Numbered from the stretch's first letter, positions 52,801-61,944 are shown. The stretch is DNA of 64,000 nt from Palsa-744 sp963734815 (GCA_963734815.1 CAVTIH010000002.1:62001-126000); one strand, 5' to 3'. Translations and numbers: made by a program. The notes: generated from the sequence alone by a model not told the origin.

Positions 52801-55800
52801 TGTCATACAGGCTCTCGGTCCCTACACCGAAGCCGTAGGAGTTCGAGTCGCCGGGCCGGTAGGTCCGTTCGATCACGATCGGGATCGTGTCAGGGATCAT
52901 GAGGTCGGTTCGGTGGTAGTCAAACAGACCCGTGCCGAGGTCGACGGGATCACCGCCTGGGCTGTCTCCTCCCGGCTTGGGGCTTGGGTGCGGTGGTTTC
53001 GGTGTCCCGTTGACCATCGCGCCGGTGAATTCCCAGATCCGTACGCCGGGGTCGGGCATCACCTGCTTGCCGTTTGGTGTGACCGTGCCTTCGCCGTAGA
53101 CGTACCAGCCACGGCCATCCGGGTCGTAGTTCCAGAACGGGACACGTGTCCCGGGACGCAGGTGCGTGTAGTTGGGGTAGATGATCTGCGCGCCCTTGCT
53201 CAGGTACGTCCGGCCGGGCTGGACCGTGAAGTACAGCGGCACCTGGTCAAACCACGGCAGCGGGAACGGCGGTCGATCCACGGGGACCGCCGTGATGTTC
53301 AGATCGTGCACAACACGGCCGTTGGCGCCCCATATCACGGTTCCTGCCGGCAGCACCACTTCAAGGCCAGGAATCCGTGGCGTCGTAATGCGCGTCTGGC
53401 CCTTGGTCGGGGAGGGCACCCTGTGATTGCCGGCCGGGTCAAGCGGGGTCATCCAGATCGGCGCTTCAAGCTTCGTGTCCTCGTGAGCGACAAGCTGCAC
53501 GCCGATCGCGAACGTGCCATAGCGCTGTCCGGCGATGGTGCCGCCGTCGACCACCAGCACTTGATGTCCGGCCGGCAGCCCGCTGAGCACGAACTGGCCG
53601 TTGGCGTCCGTCGACGCCGTGGCGGCAGTGCCCTGTACCGTGACGCGCAGCCCGACCAGCGGCAGACCGTCGAGCTTCAGCGCCTGCCCGGCCAGCGCCG
53701 TAGTCGCGCCGGCCGCTGGCGCGGCCGGCGCCAAGTCGGCCCACGGGCTCGGTGACCGCCCCGTGCTCCACCCGTCTCCGCCGGCTCGTGGATACCACAC
53801 GTCCGACATCGTTGGGCGAAATGACCGCAGTTGCGCAGCGAGTCCGTCGTGGGCATGCGCCGTGATTTTCGTGTCTTTTCCCGGCCGGGTAGCGCGCTTG
53901 CGTGCCGACCGCTCCGTGAGGACGCGGACGTCGTGGCGGCCCGGGGCAGCCCTGAGTGCGGGCTCGTCATCTGACTGCAGCGAAGCGGCGAGTGGCCCAT
54001 CCGCCGGAGCTACCTCGCTAGCTGGGGGGCCATTACTGGGGCCGGCCCCCGGCGCTTTGACGATCAGGCCGTGGGGCGCTGACCCGAGGTAGGCTGTTAG
54101 CTTGACGCTGCCCGTGTGTCCTTCGGAGAACTTGATCGCGATCGTGTAGGTGCCAGTCGTTTTTAGCGTGAACGGCCCAATCGTTCCCGATAGGCCTCCG
54201 AAGGCCACTTCGCTTCCTTCGGGGTTCAAGACTTCCACGCCACCGTAGGCGTAGGTCGCTTCCGATAGTTCAAGTGTGATTTCTTGTTTGGCTGTCCCCG
54301 AGAACGTGATATCGGCTTTCTGTCCCGGCACACTTGTAGTCACGACCTTGGATTCACCACCTGACGTCGGTGTGATCGACCCAGTGACGGCCGTCGCGTT
54401 GTACAAGGTGAGCTTCATCGAGCCGGTCTGGTTGAACGGGTTGATTCTGAGCGTGTACGTTCCCGACGCCGAAAATGTCACCGGTTCAAAGAACGTATTG
54501 GACGACGTCTGGTATTCGTGGATCACCGTTCCGCCGGAGTTCAACCATTCAAAGCGAGCCCCGTCGGCAAGCGCCAGTTCGCTCACCCTCATCGACACTT
54601 CCTCACCCGCTTCGACCGTCACCGAGTACAACGCCTTCTGGCCAGGGGCGGTAAACGACACGGTTTCCGTGGCGCCGCTGGTGGTTGGCGAGATCGAGCC
54701 CGTAACGTCTTTAACAGCATACGCCGTCAGCTTGACGCTGCCCGTGTCGGCTTCTGAACCATAGACCGTGATCGTGTAGGTACCCGTATTTTTCAATGTG
54801 AACGGGCCGGTCAGGCCGCTGAGTCCACCGGAAGCTTCGGTACCCCCTTCTGCATTGCTCACGGTCACGCTCCCGGAGGCAATCGTGGATTTGGACGCCA
54901 CAAGCGAGATTTCTTCACCCGCTTTACCAGAAAAAGTGACCGTCGCCCTTTGACCCGGGACGCTCGTGGTAACCGTCTTTGATTCCCCTTTTGTGGTGGG
55001 CGTGATTGAGCCATACGTTACTTTGGTAGCATTATACAAGGTGAGCTTAAAGGCCGAAGCGTGAACGAACGCGATCACCCGGAGGGTGTATGTACCCGCG
55101 GACGGGAACGCCATCGGCGACCTGACCATATTCGACGAGGTTTCAAATTCACCAACATTTTCTTCGGCTCCGTTAAGCCACTGGAAACGAACGCTGCCCC
55201 GGGCGGAAAGTTCGCTGACCCTTACCGACACTTCCTCGCCTGATTCAACCGGCACCGAGTAATTACCAACCTGACTCGGCACCAGCGACACAGATTCCGT
55301 CGCTCCACCAGTCGTAGGAGTAATCGATCCCCCAGCATTATCAAAAACGTATGGGGCCACTTCGATACTGCCCGTCGATGACCCACCAGGCGCGATCAGG
55401 ATCGTGTAAGCCCCCGGCAAAGCCAGCGCCTGCGGCCCGGCCAACACTTCTTCACCGTTCGAAAAGAACGTACCACTACCCAACTGGGTATCACCCGGCC
55501 CGTACACATACACATCACCAGAAAAACCCGCTTTAGACACCACTGCCGACAGATCTTCTACGCCGCTATCTTCAACTGTCGCCAGAGCAACCGTACCCGA
55601 CGTGGTGATATTCACCGTCGACGCTTTGCCCGAGGTCAAATTGAGCGTCGGCCCGACCTGGCCAACCGTATACCCCGGCGGCGGAATATACAGGAACGGC
55701 CCCGCGACCGACCCATACGGTGTGGACACCGACACCCTCCCACTCGACGTCTCTTCAGGCACCACAAATTTCAACGCAGTGCTCGTCGCAGATGTCACTT

Positions 55801-56488
55801 CCGCCGCCGTACGATTGACCGACACATAATCATCCGCCTTATTCGTTTCAAACCCGCTCCCGTTCACCGTCACCACAGTCCCCGCTGCCGCCAACGACGT
55901 CGACAGCGACGTAATCGCCGGCGCAGACACACCACCAACAACCGTAAAGCTCTGCGAGCTCGTCACCGGCCCTTCCGTCGTCGTCTGCACAGTCACCGTA
56001 CCCGACGTCGCACCTGACGGAACCTTCACCGCCAACGCATTCGCAGTCGCAGCCGTGACCGTCGCCGCCGTCCCGTGAAACTTCACCGTGTCATTGCCAG
56101 GAGTCGTCGAGAACCCAGTTCCCCAAATATCCACCGTTTCGCCAACAGCACCCTTCGCTGGTTCGAGCTGGATGATCGAGAGTTTCGTCGAGGACGCCCG
56201 TTTGACGCTCGACAAGTTCCCCGCCGCATCCCATGTGTACAGCCCATATTCAGCTTCCGGCTTTATCACTGCGCTCAAACGATTATTGGGGGTGTAAAAG
56301 TAGCGGATCGCGGTGCTCGGGACAGACGCTGAGGCCAACGAGCTGCCAGACGCAATGCCCAGCAGGATGGCCAGAATGCCGACGACGACGCTCCGGCCCA
56401 AGCGGCCTCCGCGTCGCTGAGAGCACAGTCGCAACGACCAGAAGGCGAAGCCAACCAGACCAGCAATCAATCGCCGAACAGCTTGCAT
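49820..56488 (-). CDS. Large secreted RHS/YD-repeat protein
   Basis: A 2222-residue surface protein; ATG 56488 is set by AAGGAG five bases upstream. Order: N-terminal span (RSVVVGILAILLGIASG), one stray YD repeat (GLYTWDAAGNLSSVKR), two IPT/TIG domains (about 104-270), repeated beta modules of about 120 residues with GSITPTT motifs (about 290-830), a carboxypeptidase-regulatory-like domain (about 950-1010), the RHS entry DPVDLGTGLFDYHRTDL, some 20 YD repeats (about 1250-1900), and the RHS core closing at NATDPYG. The C-terminal 135 residues are a variable tip rich in Glu/Arg coiled coil, Gly and Pro, with Cys residues. The core should form a cage around the tip. No known toxin domain is seen in the tip. 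Confidence 0.92.
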   Translation of the reverse strand: MQAVRRLIAGLVGFAFWSLRLCSQRRGGRLGRSVVVGILAILLGIASGSSLASASVPSTAIRYFYTPNNRLSAVIKPEAEYGLYTWDAAGNLSSVKRASSTKLSIIQLEPAKGAVGETVDIWGTGFSTTPGNDTVKFHGTAATVTAATANALAVKVPSGATSGTVTVQTTTEGPVTSSQSFTVVGGVSAPAITSLSTSLAAAGTVVTVNGSGFETNKADDYVSVNRTAAEVTSATSTALKFVVPEETSSGRVSVSTPYGSVAGPFLYIPPPGYTVGQVGPTLNLTSGKASTVNITTSGTVALATVEDSGVEDLSAVVSKAGFSGDVYVYGPGDTQLGSGTFFSNGEEVLAGPQALALPGAYTILIAPGGSSTGSIEVAPYVFDNAGGSITPTTGGATESVSLVPSQVGNYSVPVESGEEVSVRVSELSARGSVRFQWLNGAEENVGEFETSSNMVRSPMAFPSAGTYTLRVIAFVHASAFKLTLYNATKVTYGSITPTTKGESKTVTTSVPGQRATVTFSGKAGEEISLVASKSTIASGSVTVSNAEGGTEASGGLSGLTGPFTLKNTGTYTITVYGSEADTGSVKLTAYAVKDVTGSISPTTSGATETVSFTAPGQKALYSVTVEAGEEVSMRVSELALADGARFEWLNSGGTVIHEYQTSSNTFFEPVTFSASGTYTLRINPFNQTGSMKLTLYNATAVTGSITPTSGGESKVVTTSVPGQKADITFSGTAKQEITLELSEATYAYGGVEVLNPEGSEVAFGGLSGTIGPFTLKTTGTYTIAIKFSEGHTGSVKLTAYLGSAPHGLIVKAPGAGPSNGPPASEVAPADGPLAASLQSDDEPALRAAPGRHDVRVLTERSARKRATRPGKDTKITAHAHDGLAAQLRSFRPTMSDVWYPRAGGDGWSTGRSPSPWADLAPAAPAAGATTALAGQALKLDGLPLVGLRVTVQGTAATASTDANGQFVLSGLPAGHQVLVVDGGTIAGQRYGTFAIGVQLVAHEDTKLEAPIWMTPLDPAGNHRVPSPTKGQTRITTPRIPGLEVVLPAGTVIWGANGRVVHDLNITAVPVDRPPFPLPWFDQVPLYFTVQPGRTYLSKGAQIIYPNYTHLRPGTRVPFWNYDPDGRGWYVYGEGTVTPNGKQVMPDPGVRIWEFTGAMVNGTPKPPHPSPKPGGDSPGGDPVDLGTGLFDYHRTDLMIPDTIPIVIERTYRPGDSNSYGFGVGTESLYDMRLWSEDNYQEADLVLPTGGTILYKRTSPGVGYKEAVYEATNTPTAFYRSTIRWNESVPGWDLTLTNGTTYVFGELAPLQAIRNQQGQQLTIYHSEGQKGNITMITSPHGRWVKFAYNSSNDITEIKDNSGRALKYGYNKEGLLESATDPAERTTKYEYNSSGEMTSITDPRANKYIENEYEAHGRISKQKMASGGVFEFSYTTNTEGNIESTTITEPRENKRKVTFNTEGYPTSETRALGASIEQKTTFERQANTGFLLSSTDPRSRKTAYEYDSYGNATAVTHLAGTSSAQTYKYTYEPQTNELTKETDPLGHSTTYEYNSLGERVAKKDPLGHTTHYEYNNEGQPTVIKDSLGHKTTITYEHGEPASITDPLGRTTKQFADTAGRIVSTTVPGGQTTTYEYNKDNQPTKTIDPAGDETTYEYDADGDLTTTADPLKNKTKLAYTKMDLLESEEDPLGKKTSAVYDTEGNLTELTDRRGKIDKFTYDALNRLTEAKYGVSGETAESTMKYEYDNGNRLTKVIDSASGTYTPEYDELNRLKSLATPQGTIKYEYDEANRRTGMTAPGQEAVKYTYDEANRLKELKRGTQAVSFAYNEDNLPTTTTLPDGIEGQDGYDEANELTSIAYKKSSTTLGELDYSYDLDGRKEAVWGSYARTALPEAFSSAKYNADNEQTERGSKKLSYNANGNMTSDGTNTYTWNARNQLAEMTGGTKASFSYSPFGQRVSRTLGGTTTELLNDGPNVVQEIQSGKVTANMLTSRLPSQVFARTTSKATENLLTDQLGSTIALANSSGSVESSYTYDPFGATTKEGTASENTMQYAGQENDGDGLNYDRARYYSPAAARFIAQDPLGQEGSGPNLYLYINDSPTNATDPYGTTACHGGLKGESLSAGGSWTRCRNIEESNKREEEENRRRQEEKEEKEKYSCGGGGAMMMGVIQSPVDPHCGGTPEEATPAVPTPDTPPPQPVPGWGPSLPSLPTAPIGIPEPVLP

Positions 56489-56589
56489 CCCCACTCCTTT
56501 GACCTAGACGGACAGATTCGGGGTGACGCTATCGTGCCGTCTATCCCCCTTTGGGGTGATCTTTGGGTGAGATGAACTGGTGATGACAA

Positions 56590-57273
56590 CTAGCGTCGTC
56601 GGCTGCCTCGGCGGGACCTGGATGAGACTGGCTTGGGTAAGCCGATCAGGTCGGCTTTGCTGACCACGCCAAGCTTGCGGCGGATTTGCCGGGCGTGGGT
56701 ACGAACCGTCTCGATGCTGATACACAGCGCCGCTGCCACCTCGGCATACGATTTGCTCCTGCGTAGGTGCTCGAAAACCTCTTCCTCCCGCGCGGTTAGG
56801 GGCCGCGATTTGCCTCGCTCGGTGAGGTTGACCAGCATGTGCGTGCCCTTAGCCGCAAGATGGATGGTCGTGATGATGTCCTCGGCGTCTGCGTCCTTGG
56901 ACATGCAGGTGCCACCAGCGCTGAGCAGCCGTGCTCCGTCGCCGCGGGTGGGAGCGTGCACGAGTACGACCAGGCCGATCGTCGGCTGAATCGTACGTAA
57001 GCGAGTAAGTGCTTCGAGATCGATCACGGCCGACTCGTCGAGCACGGCTACCTGCGGTGCTTGCCGCACGGCAAGCTTCTCAAGCGCGGGGATGTCGAGG
57101 TTTGCGGCTACCACCTGGGAGATTGGGTCCTCGCGGAGGGTCTGGGCCAGGCCGCGGTCTATGAGCGCCCCGAACTGGCCCAGGGCGATCGTTATGCGCT
57201 TCGCGCCGTTAGGCGGCGTCACATTCCCGATCCCATGATGCACGCCGTGTTTCTCATTACAAGATCCTTTCAA
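56590..57273 (-). CDS. LuxR/NarL-type response-regulator-like transcription factor
   Basis: A 227-residue regulator (GTG starts inside the first 20 residues are possible). The N-terminal half has a receiver-like fold (VAVLDESAVIDLEALTRLRT, GLVVLVHAPTRGDGARLLSA) but the usual acidic pocket is not clear. The C-terminal LuxR helix-turn-helix is complete: RPLTAREEEVFEHLRRSKSY, AEVAAALCISIETVRTHARQ, IRRKLGV. It lies about 100 bp upstream of the RHS gene in the same orientation and may control it. Confidence 0.85.
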   Translation of the reverse strand: MKGSCNEKHGVHHGIGNVTPPNGAKRITIALGQFGALIDRGLAQTLREDPISQVVAANLDIPALEKLAVRQAPQVAVLDESAVIDLEALTRLRTIQPTIGLVVLVHAPTRGDGARLLSAGGTCMSKDADAEDIITTIHLAAKGTHMLVNLTERGKSRPLTAREEEVFEHLRRSKSYAEVAAALCISIETVRTHARQIRRKLGVVSKADLIGLPKPVSSRSRRGSRRR

Positions 57274-57277
57274 TTGC

Positions 57278-58132
57278 TTAGGTGTCTAATGCGAGGTCGA
57301 TGTGACGCTGCTCGTGTATTTGGGTGTCCTCTGGCGCTCGGCCCAAACCCTCAGCGATGCGCTGAGCGGTGGCTGTGACCTTAGGGCCGAGCTCCAGCAG
57401 CTCCTCGCCGGTGTACGCCTCCACCGGAACCACAAGCTCGACCGCTGCAACCGGCCGACGACCCTCCGTGTCCATCACCGCAGCTGCGACTGCGCGCCTG
57501 CCGACTGAGAGCTCTTCGTCCTCGACCGCCACCCCGCCTTCCGCAACGATCCGCCTAAGCTCTGCACCGAGGGCCGTCTTGGTCACGATCGTCTTGGGCG
57601 TACCCCGCTTGAGGCGTAGTGTCGTGATCAGAGCTTTCTGCTCCGCTGCTGGCAGGCGCGCCAAGAGCGTCTTACCCGCAGCGGTGGCGTGGACAGGCAG
57701 GCGGGTGCCCAGCCCGATGCCCTCGTCGATCGCGTATTGCCCTTGGCGGGACCCCTGCCAGCGGTCGATGTAGGCAACCTCGGTATCCGCTAGCACCGCC
57801 AGGCTGGCGGTGTGCCCGGTTCGCGCCCGAAGCTCCCTTAGGGGCTCGTGGGCGAGCTGGCGAATCGAGATCGAGTCGAGCATTGCGAGCCCCATATCCG
57901 AGACGCGGGAGGAGAGCCGGTACTTACGCGAAGGTCCCTGTTCGAGATAGCCGAGCGTCACCAGCGTTGAGGCATATCGATGGGTGGTAGAGCGGCTCAG
58001 GTCGAGCGCGTCGGCCATTTCAGCGAGGCCACGCATCGGGCGCTCGGGCGTGAAGCAGCTCAACATCGAGAGCCCCGCGACCAGCGAGGAGGAGAACTTC
58101 CCGGGGTTCTCGGGATCAAGGGGTCTGGACAT
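57278..58132 (-). CDS. IclR-family regulator 1
   Basis: A 284-residue IclR protein: winged helix MRGLAEMADALDLSRSTTHR with YASTLVTLGYLEQ, and the GAF-like effector domain (ELRARTGHTASLAVLADTEV, LGTRLPVHATAAGKTLLARL, GVAVEDEELSVGRRAVAAAV). It begins three bases after the next IclR gene ends, and the two share the SRSTTHRY core, so they are tandem duplicates. Target unknown. Confidence 0.9.
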   Translation of the reverse strand: MSRPLDPENPGKFSSSLVAGLSMLSCFTPERPMRGLAEMADALDLSRSTTHRYASTLVTLGYLEQGPSRKYRLSSRVSDMGLAMLDSISIRQLAHEPLRELRARTGHTASLAVLADTEVAYIDRWQGSRQGQYAIDEGIGLGTRLPVHATAAGKTLLARLPAAEQKALITTLRLKRGTPKTIVTKTALGAELRRIVAEGGVAVEDEELSVGRRAVAAAVMDTEGRRPVAAVELVVPVEAYTGEELLELGPKVTATAQRIAEGLGRAPEDTQIHEQRHIDLALDT

Positions 58133-58135
58133 CGC

Positions 58136-59005
58136 TTAGGCCACCCTGTGCCGCTCGTCGTCGCGGCGGTAGCCCAGCCGCGCGGAGACGCGGTCAGCCG
58201 TGGCGATCAGATGTGGGCCTAGCGCATCGACGAGGTCCGCCAGCGCGATCATCGACGCATGCGCGTCAATCCCGACACCCGCAACAACCTCGCGGGACTC
58301 CGAGCGAATCGGCACGGCAATCGAGCACATACCCGGCAGGAGCTCTTCATCGGCGGTGGCGAGGCTTTCCCCACGGATGCCCTGCAACTCCGCTCGCAGT
58401 GCGGTCTTACTGGTGATCGTCTGCGACGTGTACTTGGTGAGAGTCAACTCAGCGATCACGTTGCGCTGCTCGCTATCGGACAGATTCCCAAGCAGCAGCT
58501 TGCCAAGCGCAGTGCAATGAACAGGCAACCACGCGAAGGAGATCCGATCCAAATCAATCAGACTCTGCCCACGACGAGTCCCACGCAAGCTCTCCACCAG
58601 CCGAACCCTGGGCCCATCCAGCACCGCCAACCCAACCGTGAACCTGCTACGCAGATGCAGATCCGCCAGGAACGGTTCGGCATGATCCTCAAGCTTCGTG
58701 CTGCTCATCGCCGACAGCCCGAGATCGACCACCCCCATCCCCAGCCTGTACTGGCGCCTCGCGCCCTGCTTAAGGTGCCCAAGCTCGACCAGGGTGCTCA
58801 CATAGCGATGGGTCGTCGAGCGACTCATCCCGAGCCGGTCAGCGAGTTCCGCGATCCCCCACACCGGCTGCTCCGGGGTGAAGCACTCAAGGATCGCCAG
58901 GCCACGCTCCAGCGACTGCGAAAAGCGCGGCTCAGACAGGGTCGGAATCGCTGGCAGCATTTCCCCATCGACGATCCTGTGAGCCACATCCGGCAGCTTC
59001 GGCAT
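58136..59005 (-). CDS. IclR-family regulator 2
   Basis: A 289-residue paralogue of the previous gene. The helix-turn-helix is VWGIAELADRLGMSRSTTHR with YVSTLVELGHLKQGARRQYR; the effector domain has LHLRSRFTVGLAVLDGPRVR, FAWLPVHCTALGKLLLGNLS and SLATADEELLPGMCSIAVPI. It forms a close tandem with IclR 1 and a small helix-turn-helix gene upstream. Ligand unknown. Confidence 0.9.
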   Translation of the reverse strand: MPKLPDVAHRIVDGEMLPAIPTLSEPRFSQSLERGLAILECFTPEQPVWGIAELADRLGMSRSTTHRYVSTLVELGHLKQGARRQYRLGMGVVDLGLSAMSSTKLEDHAEPFLADLHLRSRFTVGLAVLDGPRVRLVESLRGTRRGQSLIDLDRISFAWLPVHCTALGKLLLGNLSDSEQRNVIAELTLTKYTSQTITSKTALRAELQGIRGESLATADEELLPGMCSIAVPIRSESREVVAGVGIDAHASMIALADLVDALGPHLIATADRVSARLGYRRDDERHRVA

Positions 59006-59014
59006 CGACCCCGC

Positions 59015-59389
59015 CTACCCCGCCAGCCGATATAAATGAGTCTCCGGATCCTGCTCCACCAGCCCCGCCATCAGCAGCGTCCGTACATACCTGCCAGCTG
59101 CGCTCTCCGAAAGATTGAGGTCCGCCGCAAGATCTAACAATCGCGCCGGCTGACCATCCGCAAGGTGAGCCAACAGCAACAGGCCCCTCACCAGCGCAAA
59201 CGAGACCCGCGACTCGGCCGCCTCCCCGTGGGCGCGCTCTTCCCACACCTGAACCGGAGGGATCCCCACACAAGCGATCCGCCCAGACAGCAATACCGCC
59301 AGGCTCACCATCGTGTCGCCTTGCGCCGGGTCCACGATCGACTCCACCTGCTCGGCAGTCAGCCGCAGATACACAGGCCGCACACTCAT
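59015..59389 (-). CDS. Stand-alone winged-helix protein related to IclR regulators
   Basis: A 124-residue protein from ATG 59389 (an ATG ten codons earlier is possible). The N-terminal half (RPVYLRLTAEQVESIVDPAQ, GDTMVSLAVLLSGRIACVG) is unassigned; the C-terminal half has an IclR-like winged helix, HLADGQPARLLDLAADLNLS, then ESAAGRYVRTLLMAGLVEQD and the wing LYRLAG. It lacks an effector domain. It ends nine bases before IclR 2. Confidence 0.7.
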   Translation of the reverse strand: MSVRPVYLRLTAEQVESIVDPAQGDTMVSLAVLLSGRIACVGIPPVQVWEERAHGEAAESRVSFALVRGLLLLAHLADGQPARLLDLAADLNLSESAAGRYVRTLLMAGLVEQDPETHLYRLAG

Positions 59390-59546
59390 GGCGCCACGGA
59401 CCCGTAGATGATCAACCAAGACGCGCAGGCAACATGCGTAACAGGACCGATCCTCTTACAAGATCGCATCGGGTACCAGCTGACCTCCCCCTCAGCGGAC
59501 ACCCACACCCCCCCACCTATGCACGCCAAGGCAGCACCATCGGTCA

Positions 59547-60065
59547 TCACCCGGCCCCCGAGACCGCATCCACGTGGTGGGCCGAGCCGAAGGAAGGAAA
59601 TGACGGCCCGGCCCACACGCAGTGGACGGGCAGACGGGTGCCCGTTCCGATGCCCACATCGACCGCGTATTGCCCTTGGAGGCGCCCCTGCCAACGGTCG
59701 ATACAGGCAACCTTGGTGCCCCCCAGGATCCCCAGGGTTACGGTGCGCCCGGTATGAGCTCTCAGCTCCTGTAGATGCTCGCGGGCCACACCGCGGATCG
59801 CGATCGATTCGAGCATCGCGAGCCCGATGTTCGACGCGCGCGAGGAAAGCCGATACTTACGCCCAGTGTCCTGCTCGAGATACCCGAGGGTCGCCAACGT
59901 GGCCGCATAACGATGGGTGGTCGATCGCCCCACCTCGAGCTCCTCCGCCATGTCGGCGATCCCACGCACCGTATGCTCGGCGGTAAAGCACCTGAGCATC
60001 GCCAGGCCGACTACCAACGAGGAGGAAAACTTGGCGGGGTGCTCGGGATCCAGTGGCTTGGACAT
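59547..60065 (-). pseudogene. IclR-family regulator 3, C-terminally truncated
   Basis: The first 150 residues match IclR 1 closely (RGIADMAEELEVGRSTTHRY, ATLATLGYLEQDTGRKYRL, DRWQGRLQGQYAVDVGIGTG). At LPVHC, where relatives continue with (T/A)AGK and the rest of the effector domain, the sequence departs into an unrelated short tail and stops. About 100 C-terminal residues are missing, so ligand sensing is probably lost. The helix-turn-helix is intact. Confidence 0.75.
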
Positions 60066-60592
60066 CAGTCAAGGGCCGATCCGCTGCATCAGGGGTGCCA
60101 GCAGGGTTGAGGGTCAGAACGCCGCGCCGACCAGCCGGGGGCAGCGCGGTGGGCGGCCTGGTCGTGGGCGAGTGTGCATCGATCGCGCAGGCGGTCCGCC
60201 GCCTCTCCTTCGGCGGACGCCCGCGCGGACTCGAACCCCAGGGCAAACAGGGGCGATATCGAGCCCTTGGAGCAGATCTGCCGTCGCCAGATGTCCGGCG
60301 GCTGGATCCCCGCCAGGGATGGGTTCGTTGACAGGGTGGTGTGATCTCTCCGTGCTGACACACCGCCGATGATGGACTCGGCGGGGTCCCTTGATAAGGC
60401 AAAGCGTGGAGGTTTCTATGTTGTGAGTGGATTAGATTTTTTTGTTTCTGACTCACCAGGAGATCGGCGGCGGGCGTGTCTTCGGGCTGGCCGAGCGAGG
60501 GTCCCGAGCCGTGATAGGGGCTGCCGATCTTGGCGACAATCCCAGCTTGGCGAACTTTGAGTAAGCTGTGGCGTTCAATGAATGGTCAGGCG
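60066..60592. other. Intergenic region upstream of PadR
   Basis: Over 500 bp between divergent genes with no recognised protein. It becomes AT-richer around 60410-60460 (including TTTTTTTG), which may contain the promoter of the PadR operon. GGACTCGAACCCC around 60229 looks like a reversed T-loop, but no tRNA can be built around it. Confidence 0.4.
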
Positions 60593-61192
60593 ATGAGCAG
60601 CGGTGCGAAGGGGATGCGTTCGCCGGTCTACTGGGCGCTGTTGGGGCTCGTGATCGAACGTCCGAGCTATGGGTATGAGCTGATTGCGCGGTTCGAGCGT
60701 GTGTATGGGGACATCCTGTCTATCAGCGGCGACTCGCAGATCTACACCGCGCTCAATGTGTTGGAGGGCCGGTCTTTGATCGGGGGAACGCAGTTGGCGA
60801 GCCTGGTTTCGGGTGGGACCGACCGTCAGCCCAAGCGCCACTATCGCGCTACCGACCTGGGTCGGGAGGGCTACCGGGCTCGGCTGGTTGAGCAGATGCG
60901 CGATGCTCGCCGTCACTCCCAGCGCCTTGCGCGTCAGCTGGCGGTCTTTGCCCGTAGACCCCAGATGGCGCTCGAGGTCCTCAACGGTATCGAGGAAGTG
61001 TGCCTGGAGGAGGCCATCAGGGCGCCGATACCATCTCCGTCGTTGCGGTCCGCGGCTGGCTCGGGCTCGGCGCTGGTCGACCGGCTGGCTGCCGAGGAGA
61101 GCCGACTGGCGATGGAAGCGACACTTCCGTGGATCGAGTACGCACGGGCTACGTTCAAGGCGCTCGCGGACGAGGAGGCCTCGTCGGGATGA
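60593..61192 (+). CDS. PadR-family regulator
   Basis: About 199 residues from ATG 60593 (ATG 60578 is an alternative). The winged helix reads SPVYWALLGLVIERPSYGYE, LIARFERVYGDILSISGDSQ, IYTALNVLEGRSLI, with KRHYRATDLGREGYRARL as the wing and an extended C-terminal helical dimerisation region (FARRPQMALEVLNGIEEVCL). Its stop overlaps the ABC ATPase start (ATGA), so it likely regulates this transporter operon, as PadR proteins commonly do. Confidence 0.88.
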   Translation: MSSGAKGMRSPVYWALLGLVIERPSYGYELIARFERVYGDILSISGDSQIYTALNVLEGRSLIGGTQLASLVSGGTDRQPKRHYRATDLGREGYRARLVEQMRDARRHSQRLARQLAVFARRPQMALEVLNGIEEVCLEEAIRAPIPSPSLRSAAGSGSALVDRLAAEESRLAMEATLPWIEYARATFKALADEEASSG

Positions 61193-61899
61193 GCCTGCTG
61201 GAGCTTGAGCATGTCAGCAAGCGCTACGGCCGTCGGCCGAGTGAGCGTGTCGCGCTGCGCGATGTGTCGCTTCAGATTGAGCCCGGCGAGCTGGTCGCCG
61301 TGTTGGGTCGGCGGCGCTCCGGCCGCTCGACGCTGCTACGCGTAGCGGCGGGCGTTGAGGCGCCCGATGAGGGCGTGGTGCGGTTCGCCAGCCACAACTT
61401 GGCCGGGGGTAGCGCCGATGTGGGTGGTGGGGTCGGCTACTGCCAGCGCTCGTTTCGACCGGGTGAGGGGAGGCTGGTGCTCGACCAGATCGTCGTTCGT
61501 CTACTCGCGCGCGGGACCTCACCGTCGAGCGCGGGTTCGCAGGCCCACGCCGTCCTTGTACGGGTCGGGGCAGAGCGGTGTGCCGGGCTTGAGACCGCTG
61601 ATCTGGACGGCGCGGAGGCCGTGCGGGTCGCGATCGCGAGGGCGCTCGCCTGCAGCCCACGGTTGCTCGTGATCGACGAGCCGACGAAGGGTGTGGACTT
61701 ACTGGACCGTGACTCGATCCTGCTGTTGCTGCGCTCTCTGGCGAACAAGGGCGTGGCGGTACTGATGAGCACCGGGGAGACGCCCTGCCTCTCGGGTGTG
61801 GATCGTGCGTTGACGATCGGCGATGGTGAGCTTCATGGTCGCCCGAGCAGTGAGCTTGCCCCGGTCGTGCCGTTGCGCCGGGCGGCCGGGGGGCGGTGA
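61189..61899 (+). CDS. Degenerate ABC-transporter ATPase
   Basis: A 236-residue ABC ATP-binding protein. The fold is clear (LLELEHVSKRYG, LRDVSLQIEPGELVAVLG, RLLVIDEPTKGVDLLDRDS for Walker B, D-loop). Key residues are altered: Walker A reads GRRRSGRST, lacking the invariant Lys, and the signature LSGGE is replaced by LDGAE. The H-loop region reads MSTGETP without the His. It is probably ATPase-inactive and pairs with the canonical ATPase encoded 45 bp downstream, as in asymmetric ABC exporters. Confidence 0.82.
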   Translation: MSLLELEHVSKRYGRRPSERVALRDVSLQIEPGELVAVLGRRRSGRSTLLRVAAGVEAPDEGVVRFASHNLAGGSADVGGGVGYCQRSFRPGEGRLVLDQIVVRLLARGTSPSSAGSQAHAVLVRVGAERCAGLETADLDGAEAVRVAIARALACSPRLLVIDEPTKGVDLLDRDSILLLLRSLANKGVAVLMSTGETPCLSGVDRALTIGDGELHGRPSSELAPVVPLRRAAGGR

Positions 61900-61944
61900 G
61901 CGCGTGAGCGGGTGCCGCTTGAGTGCCGAGTGGCGTGCCGTTCT

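Noticed and set aside
50960..53755. Long plus-strand frames opposite the RHS gene
   Set aside because: They arise from repeat-rich codon bias in the RHS gene; translations are Val/Phe/Arg-rich without motifs.
49820..56488. YD and beta repeats as a CRISPR or tandem DNA repeat
   Set aside because: The periodicity is at protein level within one long open frame; nucleotide repeats are diverged.
60200..60260. Possible tRNA T-loop on the minus strand
   Set aside because: GGACTCGAACCCC fits a reversed T-loop, but no matching acceptor, anticodon or D arm can be found around it.
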